The notes beneath the pieces are model-generated. The model saw only the letters and a list, made by a program, of their open reading frames with translations. It had not been told where the DNA came from and ran no database searches. A DNA stretch of 55,000 nt, taken from assembly GCA_009746045.1 (NCBI GenBank), contig RPFO01000138.1, forward strand, positions 1,138,152 through 1,193,151, read 5' to 3'. Below are positions 35,401 through 46,300 of the stretch, in pieces. The DNA is from Mesostigma viride (Eukaryota > Streptophyta > Mesostigmatophyceae > Mesostigmatales > Mesostigmataceae). Both the position numbers and the translations under genes were made by a program. How positions within the stretch are numbered: the first letter of the stretch is position 1; the number at the start of each line of letters is the position of its first letter.

Positions 35401-36742
35401 ATATCCCTGAGAAAATACGCCTGCAGCTTCGCCCACCGGCCCAGAAGGCAGCGGTGACACTAGTCGCGCACTGGTGCTCGCCCAGCCCTCCGGGCTTGCC
35501 TCGCCATCTGCATCGCCTGAACCTAAGCGCAGTCGCTCTGCTGAGCCGCACTGGGACGCGATCGCCTTTGACAAACGAACCAGGCTACTGGACTCGCCGC
35601 CCAGCGCTCTTCATGGAAGACGTGTTTTTCGGCACGCACGCCTCGCTTCTAGCCCTGTGTTCGCACCTCACTTCCCACAACCGCGGCCGCTGGCCTGGTG
35701 ATGGCCGGCCTGCCGACCCCGCCGAGGCTCTCCCGATAGTTCTCCGCATGAATCGCCCCAAGCTCCAACGCTTCGCCCTCTGCTCCCTCCTCGGACGCTC
35801 TGAAACCGCGATCTGGGCTTCCCCACCGCCCCCCCCACCTTCCCCACCGAAGCCACCGCCATCCGCACCCTCCTTAAGGAAGCTTTCGAGCAGCACGTGA
35901 CCCCCCTTGCCACAGATGTGGCGGCCATGGGAGGCACTCTGGCTGCTCAGCTCCCCACCATCCCCACCGCCACCGCCACCCTCCTCGCCCCCCCCCCCCC
36001 CCTCCGCCTCCACCGACTCCATCACCGCCCAGCTCCGCGACATCGACCAGCGCCTCAAGGATCATGCAATCGCTGTCGAGGTCCTGCAGAACACCGCAGG
36101 CCTCACTGCCCAGGCCGTGAAGGACATTGCCGCCAAGCCAGCCCCTGCTGGCCTGGCCGGCGATGCTCCTCCCATGACGACTCCTCCCATGACGTACCTG
36201 GGCGGACAACCCTAAACATACCACCTCCACCACCTCCGCCGTCGCAGCCCAGCTCCAGCGGCAGACGCTTGACCTCCGCGAGGAGGCCGAGCTCGCCAAG
36301 CGCAGCCTCAACGCCATACTCAAGAACTTCGACATGGAGGAAGGTGAGAATTCCGAGAAGCTTGTGATGTGCGTTTGAGAGCAAAATCCTTGCACGCATG
36401 GGCCTTCTTGGGGACCGCCCACCGCCTCCCCCGCGCGCGGGGTAAGGCAGGGGCGCCTCCGCTTCTCAGTCTCATCTTTGAGAGCCCAGCGGACAAGATT
36501 TCGTTTCTCAGACGCCGCAAGCGGCTCGAGAAGACTCACTTCACCGTAGACGACGACTTGACATACCTGGCGCAGCAACAACGGCGACGGGAGCTATGGC
36601 CGACCTACCTCCAGCTCCGGCAGACCAAGGCGGGCCAGCCGGTGTACTGGAAGGCGGCGGCCATCTACATACGTCGGCCACAAGCCCTGGCACGCGACCC
36701 CCTCGACCACCGCGGCCCCAGCGACTCCAGCAGCCCCAGCTG
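35400..36742 (+). pseudogene. LINE ORF1-like remnant, frameshifted, cut by telomere repeats
   Basis: Coding-like sequence is spread over several plus-strand frames with at least two or three frame changes, one near the C run at about 35990. It holds a proline-rich N-part, a coiled-coil-like stretch (DSITAQLRDIDQRLKDHAIA), an RRM-like stretch (SLNAILKNFDMEEGENSEKL, then AHRLPRARG and LLSLIFESPADKISFLRRR) and a C-terminal part with VDDDLTYLAQQQRRRELWPT. This order matches the nucleic-acid-binding ORF1 proteins of L1-type retrotransposons (family knowledge). No reverse transcriptase follows, because the sequence runs straight into TTTAGGG repeats at 36743. It is non-functional. Confidence 0.6.
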
Positions 36743-36940
36743 TTTAGGGTTTTAGGGTTTAGGGTTTAGGGTTTAGGGTTTAGGGTTTAGGGTTTAGGGT
36801 TTAGGGTTTAGGGTTTAGGGTTTAGGGTTTAGGGTTTAGGGTTTAGGGTTTAGGGTTTAGGGTTTAGGGTTTAGGGTTTAGGGTTTAGGGTTTAGGGTTT
36901 AGGGTTTAGGGTTTAGGGTTTAGGGTTTAGGGTTTAGGGT
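36743..36940 (+). repeat. Internal telomere array, about 28 TTTAGGG repeats
   Basis: 198 bp of TTTAGGG in the same orientation as the terminal telomere. The second unit is TTTTAGGG; the rest look perfect. It abuts the LINE remnant on the left and the 14-bp motif CACATCAAATTTTT on the right. Confidence 0.98.
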
Positions 36941-36954
36941 CACATCAAATTTTT
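36941..36954 (-). repeat. Inverted copy of the 14-bp telomere-junction motif
   Basis: CACATCAAATTTTT directly follows the internal telomere array. Its reverse complement AAAAATTTGATGTG directly precedes the terminal telomere at 52757-52770. Confidence 0.85.
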
Positions 36955-36989
36955 TTGGCACTTTCTGGCCAAAAAATTATTTGACTGGC

Positions 36990-37760
36990 TTGCTAAAACA
37001 TGTTGAACCCAGGTTTTGGGCCCGAGCGAGCACATATATGGTAGTGTTTACCCCCCAAAATTGGGGGTCATCGGACAACCCTGGCAAGGTTAACTGTGAC
37101 GTATAACAGCATAAGGTACATGGTCCTAACTGTTTACCTTTGCGGAGTGTCTGATCAGAATAAGGTACATGGTTTTTGACATTTTTGCACATATGGAGGC
37201 AAGCAATCAACATCAAATTTTATTCCATTGACCCAGAAACTTGCATGCAAACTGAATTATGGTCCTCCATCATGATGACATTGTGAAGTCTCAGTTTGCA
37301 CCCCACCTTCAACATGTTGGTGACGTTTGACAGCATAAAAAGTCAATTTTATTACCATTTCACTAGTTTTTTACATCCAAGAGGGCCATAACCACTTCAA
37401 ACAAGGCACACAACTTAAATGCATAATTTACAAAGGCCAGGTAAAGCATGCACCAAGGTTGAGGTCACCTATAGACCTATTTGTGACAGTCAATAGCATA
37501 AAAAATGCAGTTTTTGCTCATTTCTTTCATTTTGCATAAGTCAAATCATGCAGATTGCATCCAATATGATTCCACTTGACCCAAAACTTGCAGACACATT
37601 GAATTCGAATCCATGTCATGATGACAATGCCAAATCTCAGTTCCTAAACCAACGTTTAACATACCATCAGTTGACATATGGCAGCATTAATGGTCACTTG
37701 GACACATATTATATGGATTGAACATGGCGAATGATGTTGACAACATCAATTATGATACAA
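36990..37760. repeat. Diverged satellite-like repeat, period about 175 bp
   Basis: AT-rich DNA without genes. GTGACGTATAACAGCATAA (37096), TGACGTTTGACAGCATAAAA (37321), GTGACAGTCAATAGCATAAA (37483) and TTGACATATGGCAGCATTAA (37671) are versions of one word. A longer pair shares TGACCCAGAAACTTGCA (about 37229) and TGACCCAAAACTTGCA (about 37576), each followed by CATGATGACA and ATCTCAGTT-like words. Spacing varies from 160 to 230 bp. Confidence 0.45.
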
Positions 37761-38018
37761 TGTCCTAAGTTGTACAATCAAGGTGTGAACAAGCTCGTAA
37801 ATGTTCTAAATGCTATGCATAAAACACCAGTCACTTGGTAAATAAAACATGCAGCGTACAGCCCGCTGCCGCTTTATCGTCTGCCTCTCTCTCCTACTTG
37901 GGCTGCGCTGGAGGCCTGGCATGTGATCTAGTTGAGTCCTGCGCTGCTCCATTGTCACTACTTGCAGCAGCACACCCTTGGTCTTGCCCTTCTTGTTCGA
38001 GGCCAGGCGCCCATCCAC
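37761..38018. other. Spacer, no feature seen
   Basis: No coding or repeat signal was recognised between the diverged satellite and the minisatellite. Confidence 0.3.
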
Positions 38019-38892
38019 ATGCGTGGATGTGGGGGGGCTGGCAGGCATGCGTGGGTGTGGGGGGGGGCTGGCATGCATGCGTGGGTGTGTGGGGGGGGCT
38101 GGCATGCAATGTGTGGGTGTGGTGGGGAGCTGGCATGCATACGTGGGTGTGTGGGGGGCTGGCATGCATGCGTGGGTGTGTGGGGGGGCTGGCATGCATG
38201 CGTGGGTGTCTGGGGGGCTGGCATGCATGCGTGGGGGGGGGGGGAGCTGGCATGCATGCGTGGGTGTGGGGGGGGCTGGCATGCATGCGTGGGTGTGTGG
38301 GGGGCTGGCATGCATGCGTGGGTGTGGGGGGGACCTGGCATGAATGCGTGGGTGTGTGGGGGGGCTGGCATGCATGCGTGGGTGTGGGGGGGCCTGGCAT
38401 GCATGCGTGGGTGTGCGGGGGGCTGGCATGCATGCGTGGGTGTGGGGGGGGCTAGCATGCATGCGTGGGTGTGTGGGGGGTGGCATGAATGCGTGGGTGT
38501 GGGGGGGGGCTGGCATGCATGCGTGGGTGTGGGGGGGCTGGCATGCATGCGTGCGTGTGGGGGGCGCTGGCATGCATGAGTGTGTAAGGGGGGGGGCTGG
38601 CATGCATGCGTGGGTGTGAGGGGGGGTTGGCATGCGTGCGTGGGTGTGTGGGGGGGCTGGCATGCATGCGTGGGTGTGGGGGGGGGCTAGCATGCATGCG
38701 TGGGTGGGGGAGGGGGCTGGCATGCATGCGTGGGTGTGTGGGGGAGCTGGCATGCATGCGTGGGTGTGGGGGGGGCTGGCATGCATTCGTGGGTGTGGGG
38801 CGGGGCTGGCATGCATGCATGCGCAGGTGTGGGTGGGGGCTGGCATGCATGCATGCGCGGGTGTGGGTGGGGGCTGGCATGCATGCGTGGGT
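38019..38892 (+). repeat. GCATGC minisatellite A, about 30 copies
   Basis: The unit is about 28-30 bp, TGGCATGCATGCGTGGGTGT followed by a run of G and C. Runs of G vary in length between copies. The same family occurs at 51182-51665 in the same orientation and at 48465-49366 in reverse. The self-complementary GCATGCATGC core is in nearly every copy. Confidence 0.95.
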
Positions 38893-38908
38893 CATTGCAT
38901 TACCGAAA
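38893..38908 (-). repeat. 16-bp boundary motif, inverted copy
   Basis: CATTGCATTACCGAAA touches the right edge of minisatellite A. Its exact reverse complement touches the left edge of minisatellite C at 51166-51181. Confidence 0.8.
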
Positions 38909-39355
38909 GAGGCAACATTCGTTTCCCTTGAAAATTCAAGTACAACGGACGGCGCGCAAATTTAAGCATACGGACTGATCCAGGACCGGATCGACCAAAC
39001 CCGATCTGCCCAAATCTGCCCAAATCTTTCACTTCACGAGTCACTACCGGATCTGTACGGCAACTGCGGGCCGACTTCCTGATTCCGTGGACTCCGAGCA
39101 TAGAACCTTTTCTAGACGGGAGTAGTTTTTGGACTCGGATCTACACCAACGGTCGTGGCAAAACTCGCTGGCATGAAAATAGAAACTTTGGAAGCATTTT
39201 GCTGGCATTAGGTAGCTGGAAAATACGGCGCTGCAAATAGGCATAATGCATTGTGAACATTTTCTCGTAACTAACGTGCCGCTCATCACGCATTTTTAAG
39301 TGGTCATAATTTACATTTTACACTAGCTCGTACACTTGCTGCAGGGCATACGATA
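38909..39355. promoter_or_regulatory. Upstream region of the BAH-like gene
   Basis: About 450 bp without coding signal, before the ATG at 39356. It presumably contains the promoter; no TATA box was identified. Confidence 0.3.
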
Positions 39356-42300
39356 ATGGCGTCACGGAATGCTGTTTCAGTTTACGCGAGCACCAGTTTC
39401 TGTAGGCACATTCCGCCTGCGCCTACCCAGCAGCCGGCCAAGCTCAAAATGAGCAAAAATGCCGCTGCCGGCGCAGTGGATGGCGCGGCATTTTGGTTTC
39501 CAGGATCCCGCGTAGATTCCAGAGCTAATAACACGATAGTGCACTCTTTGCGAAGGAATAGCGAGGGGGAAATGCTAGCTATTTCCCCAGGGTCGGTAGT
39601 GCAGGTCCGAAGCGAGGATCCGGGCAACAAGCCCTTTTTTCTGGAGGTAGTGTGCATAGTAAAGCCAGGTGAGGCAATAGACCCGAGATGGGCGGTGGCA
39701 GGAAACGTAGACAACACGAACGAAGTCGTGTTGTGCGGCTATTGGCTGTGGCGCGACGATGAACTGCCTGAGCACCTGGCGCAGGCAGTTCACTGGTCGA
39801 GAACTGTAATCGAGCTAATCGCCAGCGAAGACTGCGCTGCCATTCCAGTGTCGGCGGTGCAAGACATCGTCTCCGTGCAGGCCTACTGGCAGGCGGACTT
39901 CTACAGCTGGGCGGACTACACCGTACAGGTACTTTCTGTTTATAATGTCCTATCTATATTGCATGCATTTGATGCGGCTGACTGCGATGCCTCATTCGCT
40001 TTACTGCTGTAGGTGACAGAAAAGTCATAAAGCTTGCTGCCTTGTTGTTCAGAGAGCATATTTTGTCTGTGTATCTGCTTCTTATTTTTTTCCCTCCGTA
40101 ATCTTTGGTTGTCTACCCTTTTTAATCCTGGTGGTTGGGTGGTTGGTTAGTTGGGTGGGTGGGTGGGTGGGTGGGTGGGTGGGTGGGTGGGTGGGTGGGT
40201 GGGTGGGTGGGTGGGTGGGTGGGTGGGTGGGTGGGTGGGTGGGTGGGTGGGTGGGTGGGTGGGTGGGTGGGTGGGTGGGTGGTGGGTGGTGGGTGGTGGG
40301 TGGGTGGGTGGGTGGGTGGGTGGTGGGTGGGTGGGTGGGTGGGTGGGTGGGTGGGTGGGTGGGTGGGTGGGTGGGTGGGTGGGTGGGTGGGTGGGTGGGT
40401 GGGTGGGTGGGTGGGTGGGTGGTGGGTGGGTGGGTGGGTGGGTGGTGGGTGGGTGGGTGGGTGGGTGGGTGGGTGGGTGGGTGGTGGGTGGGTGGGTGGG
40501 TGGGTGGGTGGGTGGGTGGGTGGGTGGGTGGGTGGGTGGGTGGGTGGGTGGGTGGGTGGGTGGGTGGGTGGGTGGGTGGGTGGGTGGGTGGGTGGGTGGG
40601 TGGTGGGTGGGTGGGTGGGTGGGTGGGTGGGTGGGTGGTGGTGGGTGGGTGGGTGGGTGGGTGGGTGGGTGGGTGGGTGGGTGGGTGGGTGGGTGGGTGG
40701 GTGGTGGGTGCGTGGGTGCGTGGGTGCGTGGGTGGTGGGTGGGTGGGTGGGTGGGTGGGTGGGTGGGTGGGTGGTGGGTGGGTGGGTGGGTGGGTGGGTG
40801 GGTGGGTGGGTGGGTGGGTGGGTGGGTGGGTGGGTGGGTGGTGGGTGGGTGGGTGGGTGGGTGGGTGGGTGGGTGGGTGGGTGGGTGGGTGGGTGGGTGG
40901 TGGGTGGGTGGGTGGGTGGGTGGGTGGGTGGGTGGGTGGTGGGTGGGTGGGTGGGTGGGTGGTGGGTGGGTGGGTGGGTGGGTGGGTGGGTGGGTGGGTG
41001 GGTGGGTGGGTGGGTGGGTGGGTGGGTGGGTGGGTGGGTGGGTGGGTGGGTGGGTGGGTGGGTGGGTGGGTGGTGGGTGGTGGGTGGTGGGTGGGTGGGT
41101 GGGTGGGTGGGTGGGTGGGTGGGTGGGTGGGTGGGTGGGTGGGTGGGTGGTGGGTGGGTGGGTGGGTGGGTGGGTGGGTGGGTGGGTGGGTGGGTGGGTG
41201 GGTGGGGGGGGGGTGGTGGGTGGGTGGGTGGGTGGGTGGGTGGGTGGGTGGGTGGGTGGGTGGGTGGGTGGGTGGGTTGTTGTAAACTCACTATTGTTGT
41301 GATTGCTAGAGAGCTGTCACTTATATACCATTGTTTACTTGCATGTTTGCTTGCTCATGCTCCTGCCTACCATATCATGTGCACTTACTTCACAGTTCTT
41401 CTACTCCAAGGAGAACGCCTGCCTGCAGCGCGTGCGGGGACCGGCGAAGATGAAGGAGCTTAAGGCGGCCTTTCAGGCGCGCAACGAGGTGCTCATGGCT
41501 GGCTGCAGCGAGCCCACCCGACGCACCCTGAACCAGTCCCAAGCAGCGGCTTTCAGGCCGGTGGCGCAGAAGAAGTGGGGACCCAAGCAGTCAACCCAGG
41601 ACCCAAGCGTCAAGGGCTACGTCCAGTTCCCCACCTCGCCGGTCATGATGAGCGCGTGGCCGCGCAGCATCCTCAAGCGGTTCAAGGCGGAGTCAGATGG
41701 CACCACCTTGAAAGTAAGTAACTGTTTACAGTTTTGTTGAGTTGCACAAATGCAATACATTGCATGACACGAATGGAAACATGTGTTAAATTAACATCAT
41801 TGAAACTGCCTACTACTATACCCTCCATGGGGATTTCCTGGCGATCGCAGGCAGTGTTCGAGTCCCCCACCCACGACGCGGCAAAGCCTCTGGCAGAGGT
41901 CCTCGGCCGTCTCTGGTGGGTACTCCGCTACGGCGGCGACGGCCACGTGGAGCTGCAGAGTGAGATCACGATCCTCTACGCACCTTTCAAGGCTCCACAT
42001 TCCTTCAAGTAAGTGCAGGGATGATATAATTGGCATTGGTGAGCTCTTTGGTTGCGTGGGTGGTGGCAGGCGTGCGCATGCGTGCAGGTAGTTGGTTGGG
42101 TGGGGGCAGGCGCGCACGCGCGTGCAGGTGGTTGGTTGGGTGGGGGCAGGCGCGCACGCGCGCGCAGGTAGTTGGTTGGGTGGGGGCAGGCGCGCACGCG
42201 CGTGCAGGTAGTTGGTTGGGTGGGGGCAGGCGCGCACGCGCGTGCAGGTAGTTGGTTGGGTGGGGGCAGGCGCGCACGCGCGTGCAGGTAGTTGGTTGGG

Positions 42301-42641
42301 TGGGGGCAGGTGCGCACGCGCGTGCAGGTAGTTGGTTGGGTGGGGGCAGGTGCGCACGCGCGCGCAGGTAGTTGGTTGGGTGGGGGCAGGTGCGCACGCG
42401 CGCGCAGGTAGTTGGTTGGGTGGGGGCAGGCGCGCACGCGCATGGACTGTACTTGAGATGGTGCGGTTTCGTTGTGTACTCAATGTGCCCCTGCCCTATG
42501 GGATTGCTTCTTGTCTGCATGTTACATTTCTTAATGCCTCTATCCTGCATTCTTGGTTCTTTCCTTCTTGGCCCTCGCAGGCTGAAGGCGGCGGGTGCGA
42601 CAGCCCGGAATGCGACTGCCCATGTTCTTTGGCACAGATGA
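39356..42641 (+). CDS. BAH-domain-like protein, 4 exons, 369 aa
   Basis: Exons: 39356-39928, 41396-41713, 41851-42008 and 42581-42641. Introns are GT-AG and phases 0, 0 and 2 agree, ending at TGA. ATG has A at -3. Residues of about 75-200 look like a bromo-adjacent homology domain: GSVVQVRSEDPGNKPFFLEV, then VVLCGYWLWRDDELPEHL, then IASEDCAAIPVSAVQDIVSV, which matches the usual order of an entry strand, an aromatic-rich strand and a 'SDH.D.IP...I' segment. BAH domains bind nucleosomes or chromatin partners; a chromatin role here is inference. Exon 2 is basic and holds several RR and KK pairs. Intron 1 is 1.47 kb, mostly TGGG repeat; intron 3 holds a 40-bp array. The gene converges with the DDE-like gene. 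A TGTAA word lies about 135 bp after the stop. Confidence 0.7.
40150..41276 (+). repeat. TGGG tetranucleotide array, 1.1 kb, in BAH-like intron 1
   Basis: Nearly pure TGGG, with scattered 3-bp slips (GGTGGTGGG) and three GTGCG variants near 40707-40730. The coding strand is G-rich and should readily form G-quadruplexes. It is stop-free in all six frames, so the ORFs over it are spurious. Confidence 0.97.
42057..42441 (+). repeat. 40-bp minisatellite, about 9.5 copies, in BAH-like intron 3
   Basis: The unit is 40 bp, containing GTAGTTGGTTGGGTGGGGGC and AGGCGCGCACGCGCGTGCAG. Copies differ at C/T in GGCGCGC/GGTGCGC and at CGCGTG/CGCGCG. Each junction reads GTGCAG-GTAGTT, combining acceptor-like and donor-like words. 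The alternating purine-pyrimidine CGCGCACGCGCG favours Z-DNA. Confidence 0.95.
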
Positions 42642-43379
42642 TGACGTGGCAGAGCATTTTCCTTTGACGCAAGCATGTTGCACAATGTGGGTGCCATCAC
42701 ACACGCCAAATGAGTTCTGTAGATGCTTGTGAGATGTGCAGAATGGTGCGTCTTCCATGAGATATGCACGTTCTTGTGTAATATGCAGCGTAGCTGCTCG
42801 ATCTCCAAACTGGTTAAGATACACAGCTACAAAGCGGGAATGTATGCAAGAAGTACCATCCTTTAGCATGTGATGCAGTAAGGCTGCATCTCCTACTTCT
42901 TACATTTTATTGCAATATTTTTTCATATTTTGTTTAATGAAAGATACAAAGAATTCTACCATTAATAGAATTTGCCACCCATGCTTGGAACTATTGAATA
43001 AACAATTGCATTCGAGTAATCTGGCCTGGATAAGGCGCCTTGCAGCCAATCTTCCTCATTACGGCATCAGCGTCTGGGCCTGCGCCACCCCAAACCCGCC
43101 CCGGCCAATGTATCAAATGTAAGCATGCCGCGTGTCGTCTTTGCCGTTGTGGGGATCTCGATGTCTCATTCGTTGTTACATTTACTGAAGCGTCTATCAA
43201 TATGTTTCATGTGCGTCTGGCATACGCGATGCATTGGTATATAAATAATATGTACAAGAAGATATACCAGTAGTCTATATACAAGAGGCTATAACTGTTT
43301 GACTAGGCATGAAAAAAACAGGTTCTTGTTGATAGCAGCCACTGCCATGGACATCCCCCTATCTCGCATGGTGGTCCGA
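42642..43379. terminator. Convergent 3' region of the two terminal-block genes
   Basis: AT-rich spacer between the stops of two convergent genes. Candidate poly(A) words are TGTAA at 42777-42781 (plus) and its reverse complement TTACA at 43176-43180 (minus). No other feature was seen. Confidence 0.35.
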
Positions 43380-46300
43380 CTAAGAGGCGTCATCCACGTG
43401 CCGTGCGCTGCCTCTTGGGGGGGGCTCTGGGGTGTCCTCCTCGTTGCGTGAGGGGGAGGGGCACTCCATGTCCTCCTCGTCGTGGGAGGTGAGGCCCCGC
43501 GCCTTGTAGCTGTTGACAGCTTCTTGGTATTCTGGCCATGACTGGTGGCCATTTGCGGCGTAGTCGTACGCACATGGCAAGCTGTCGCTGCTCTCGAGCC
43601 AGGTCTGCAGTTCGGGGTATTTCTTCTTTATTGGTGCCAGCCTGTGGTCGCTTTTCCGCTGCTCGCGTTGCATGATCTGCATGCCCCACATAACATGAAG
43701 CAAGTACAAACAAGGGCCCTAATTGTTAATGCTTGCAAAGAAAAATGAATCTGTCCAAACTCATGTGCTCTGCGCAAGACTGAAGCAAGCATCCGTCTTT
43801 CATGTCACGTGGCTTACCTGTAGTGCGCACTCGTTGGGCACTTGTCTGTACACGCCCTTCTCACGGATTGCAGCGCCGGTGTGCGGATTGTGGCCGATGA
43901 CACGGCCCGCCGTTGTCCCTGTCGCACCGCCCTCCCCTGCGCTGTTGTTCCGCACCTGTATCCATGCCCACATCGGTTAAAGCGTCGCACGCATCAGCAG
44001 GTCAGGTACTTGTCATGATAGGACTATATTGTTATGAATTGCCTGAATGAAACACAGTGTTGTAATATACGTGCACAGCCGTACCTGACGGTTGGCTTCC
44101 TTGTGCTTGTTTTCCACGCCCGATTGGGCAAGTCTCCACAGCGCCCGCAGCAGGCGTTGCAACTCGCCGCCATGGCAGCCGAGGGCGTGGAGGTAAAAGC
44201 TGCCGGTTGTCTCCTTCACGTTCTGCATGATCACGAGGCGGTGGAACCGCTTGCAGTTGTCCTCGAAGATGGCGTTCTCCTCGTCGGTCGGGTCAGGGTT
44301 GCGGCCGGTCTCGTTGATGTCCGTCAGCAGCCGCCAGATCTCGGTGAGTTCGGCAAGTTTGGTGGCGTCAAGGTTGAGGACAGGCAGCCATCGCTCGTGC
44401 TCCTTGAGTAGTTTGCGTGCTTCTCCTCCCGAGATGTGCACTTCCTTGTACCCATTCGCCCCCGTGGGATCCGCCTTGATACGCATCTTGCTACCGATCT
44501 CCTCCATGCGCTCGTTGAATCTCTCGATGGCTTTCTTCGTGTTCTTGCTGCTGATGACCTGTTGGGTACGTGGTCCCCATGTTGGGCAGGTTACCGTTGT
44601 AAGGCACAACGGGTCGTGGTGTCATAAACCATCCATTACACAGCCCTGCGGGAAATATTGATGATAATCATGATGTGGTGATTCATCGAACAATGCTTCG
44701 CAAATGATGGTGCTGCTTACCGCCTGTTGGACCTGTTTGACCAACGACTCCACGATGCGCGTTATGCAGTGCTCGATGTCGAACGCGAACCGCCACGCCT
44801 CCACCCCACGGACGAGGTCGTCTGCCCCAAGTTGGCGCGTCATGGGGTGGAGGATGTGGACGCGGAGGAGACCGTTTGTGGGGAGGCAGCCACCCGGGTC
44901 CCGTGCGGCTCGTGCGCGACTCGAGCGTGCCGCAGAGGGTGGTGGTGGGGCAGCGTCGCCTGCCACAGGTGCGTACTCGTTCACGTTGATCGTTGGCACG
45001 CGAGGGTCGTCATTGCCTTCACCATCGATGGTGTGATGTTGGAGCTGCTTCTCCAGCTCCCAGGCTGGCCCGCGCTGTGGTGCATGGGTGTGGTGTTGGT
45101 TGATTGCAAGACCTTCGCGCAGGCCCATAAAGTGGCGGCGGAAAAATTGCTCGAGGGTCTCGTTGGGCTGTGGGCGCGCTAGGGCAAAAATCTTCTGCTT
45201 GAGTGCTGACAGCATCTCGCACAGGTGGCAGAAAATGCCGTGCTTGTCGTGAAGGCCCCCACAACCTGCCAACAAACCACGTGAGAGAACATGCCAAAGA
45301 TGGGGTGAGGTAAGAGGTTGTATGCTTTGTGAGGTATGTGTGTGTGTGCGATGGACCTGCAAGCCCCCACTTTGCACATATAATGGACTAGTGTGGGGGA
45401 AGCCTCCTCCCAAGTTTCAGCCCAATCCAAGCTCGTTTGCATGTTTTAGGACCATGGCCCACCCCTAACGGTGGGCACGTGCTAGCGCGCGCAAGGGACC
45501 ATGGCACCCCCTGGCCATGTCCACCCCCCCAAACGATGGACCTGCAAGCCCCCACTTTGCACACATAATGGACTAGTGTGGGGGAAGCCTCCTCCCAAGT
45601 TTCAGCCCAATCCAAGCTCGTTTGCATATTTTAGGACCATGGCCCACCCCTAACGGTGGGCACGTGCTAGCGCGCGCAAGGGACCATGGCACTCCCTGGC
45701 CATGTCCACCCCCCCAAACGATGGACCTGCAAGCCCCCAGTTTGCACACATAATGGACTAGTATGGGGGAAGCCTCCTCCCAAGTTTCAGCCCAATCCAA
45801 GCTCGTTTGCATGTTTTAGGACCATGGCCCACGCCTAACGGTGGGCACGTGCTAGCGCGCGCACGGGACCATGGCACCCCCTGGCCATGTCCACCCCCCC
45901 CAAACGATGGACCTGCAAGCCCCCAGTTTGCACACATAATGGAATAGTATGGGGGAAGCCTCCTCCCAAGTTTCATCCCAATCCAAGCTAGGGAGGGAGG
46001 AGAGAGGGAGGGAGGGAGGGAGGGAGGGAGGAGGGAGGGAGGGAGGGAGGGAGGGAGGGAGGGAGGGAGGGAGGGAGGGAGGGAGGGAGGGAGGGAGGGA
46101 GGGAGGGAGGGAGGGAGGGAGGGAGGGAGGGAGGGAGGGAGGGAGGGAGGGAGGGAGGGAGGGAGGGAGGGAGGGAGGGAGGGAGGGAGGGAGGGAGGGA
46201 GGGAGGGAGGGAGGGAGGGGGATGGGACGGTGGTGGTGGTGGTGGGAAGGGCGTCTTTGTAACGATGATTTTAGTGTGTGTTCAAGGCAACATATTGTTT

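Noticed and set aside
37806-38978. Cys/His/Met-rich ORFs over minisatellite A (and over B and C)
   Set aside because: All frames of the GCATGC repeat are open; no start context, splice logic or domain.
40122-41463. Gly/Trp/Val-rich and Pro/Thr/His-rich ORFs on both strands
   Set aside because: A TGGG tetranucleotide has no stop on either strand, and it sits in an intron.
45388-45976. 79-codon repeated minus ORFs over the 185-bp array
   Set aside because: Repeat-derived, intronic and without a recognisable domain.
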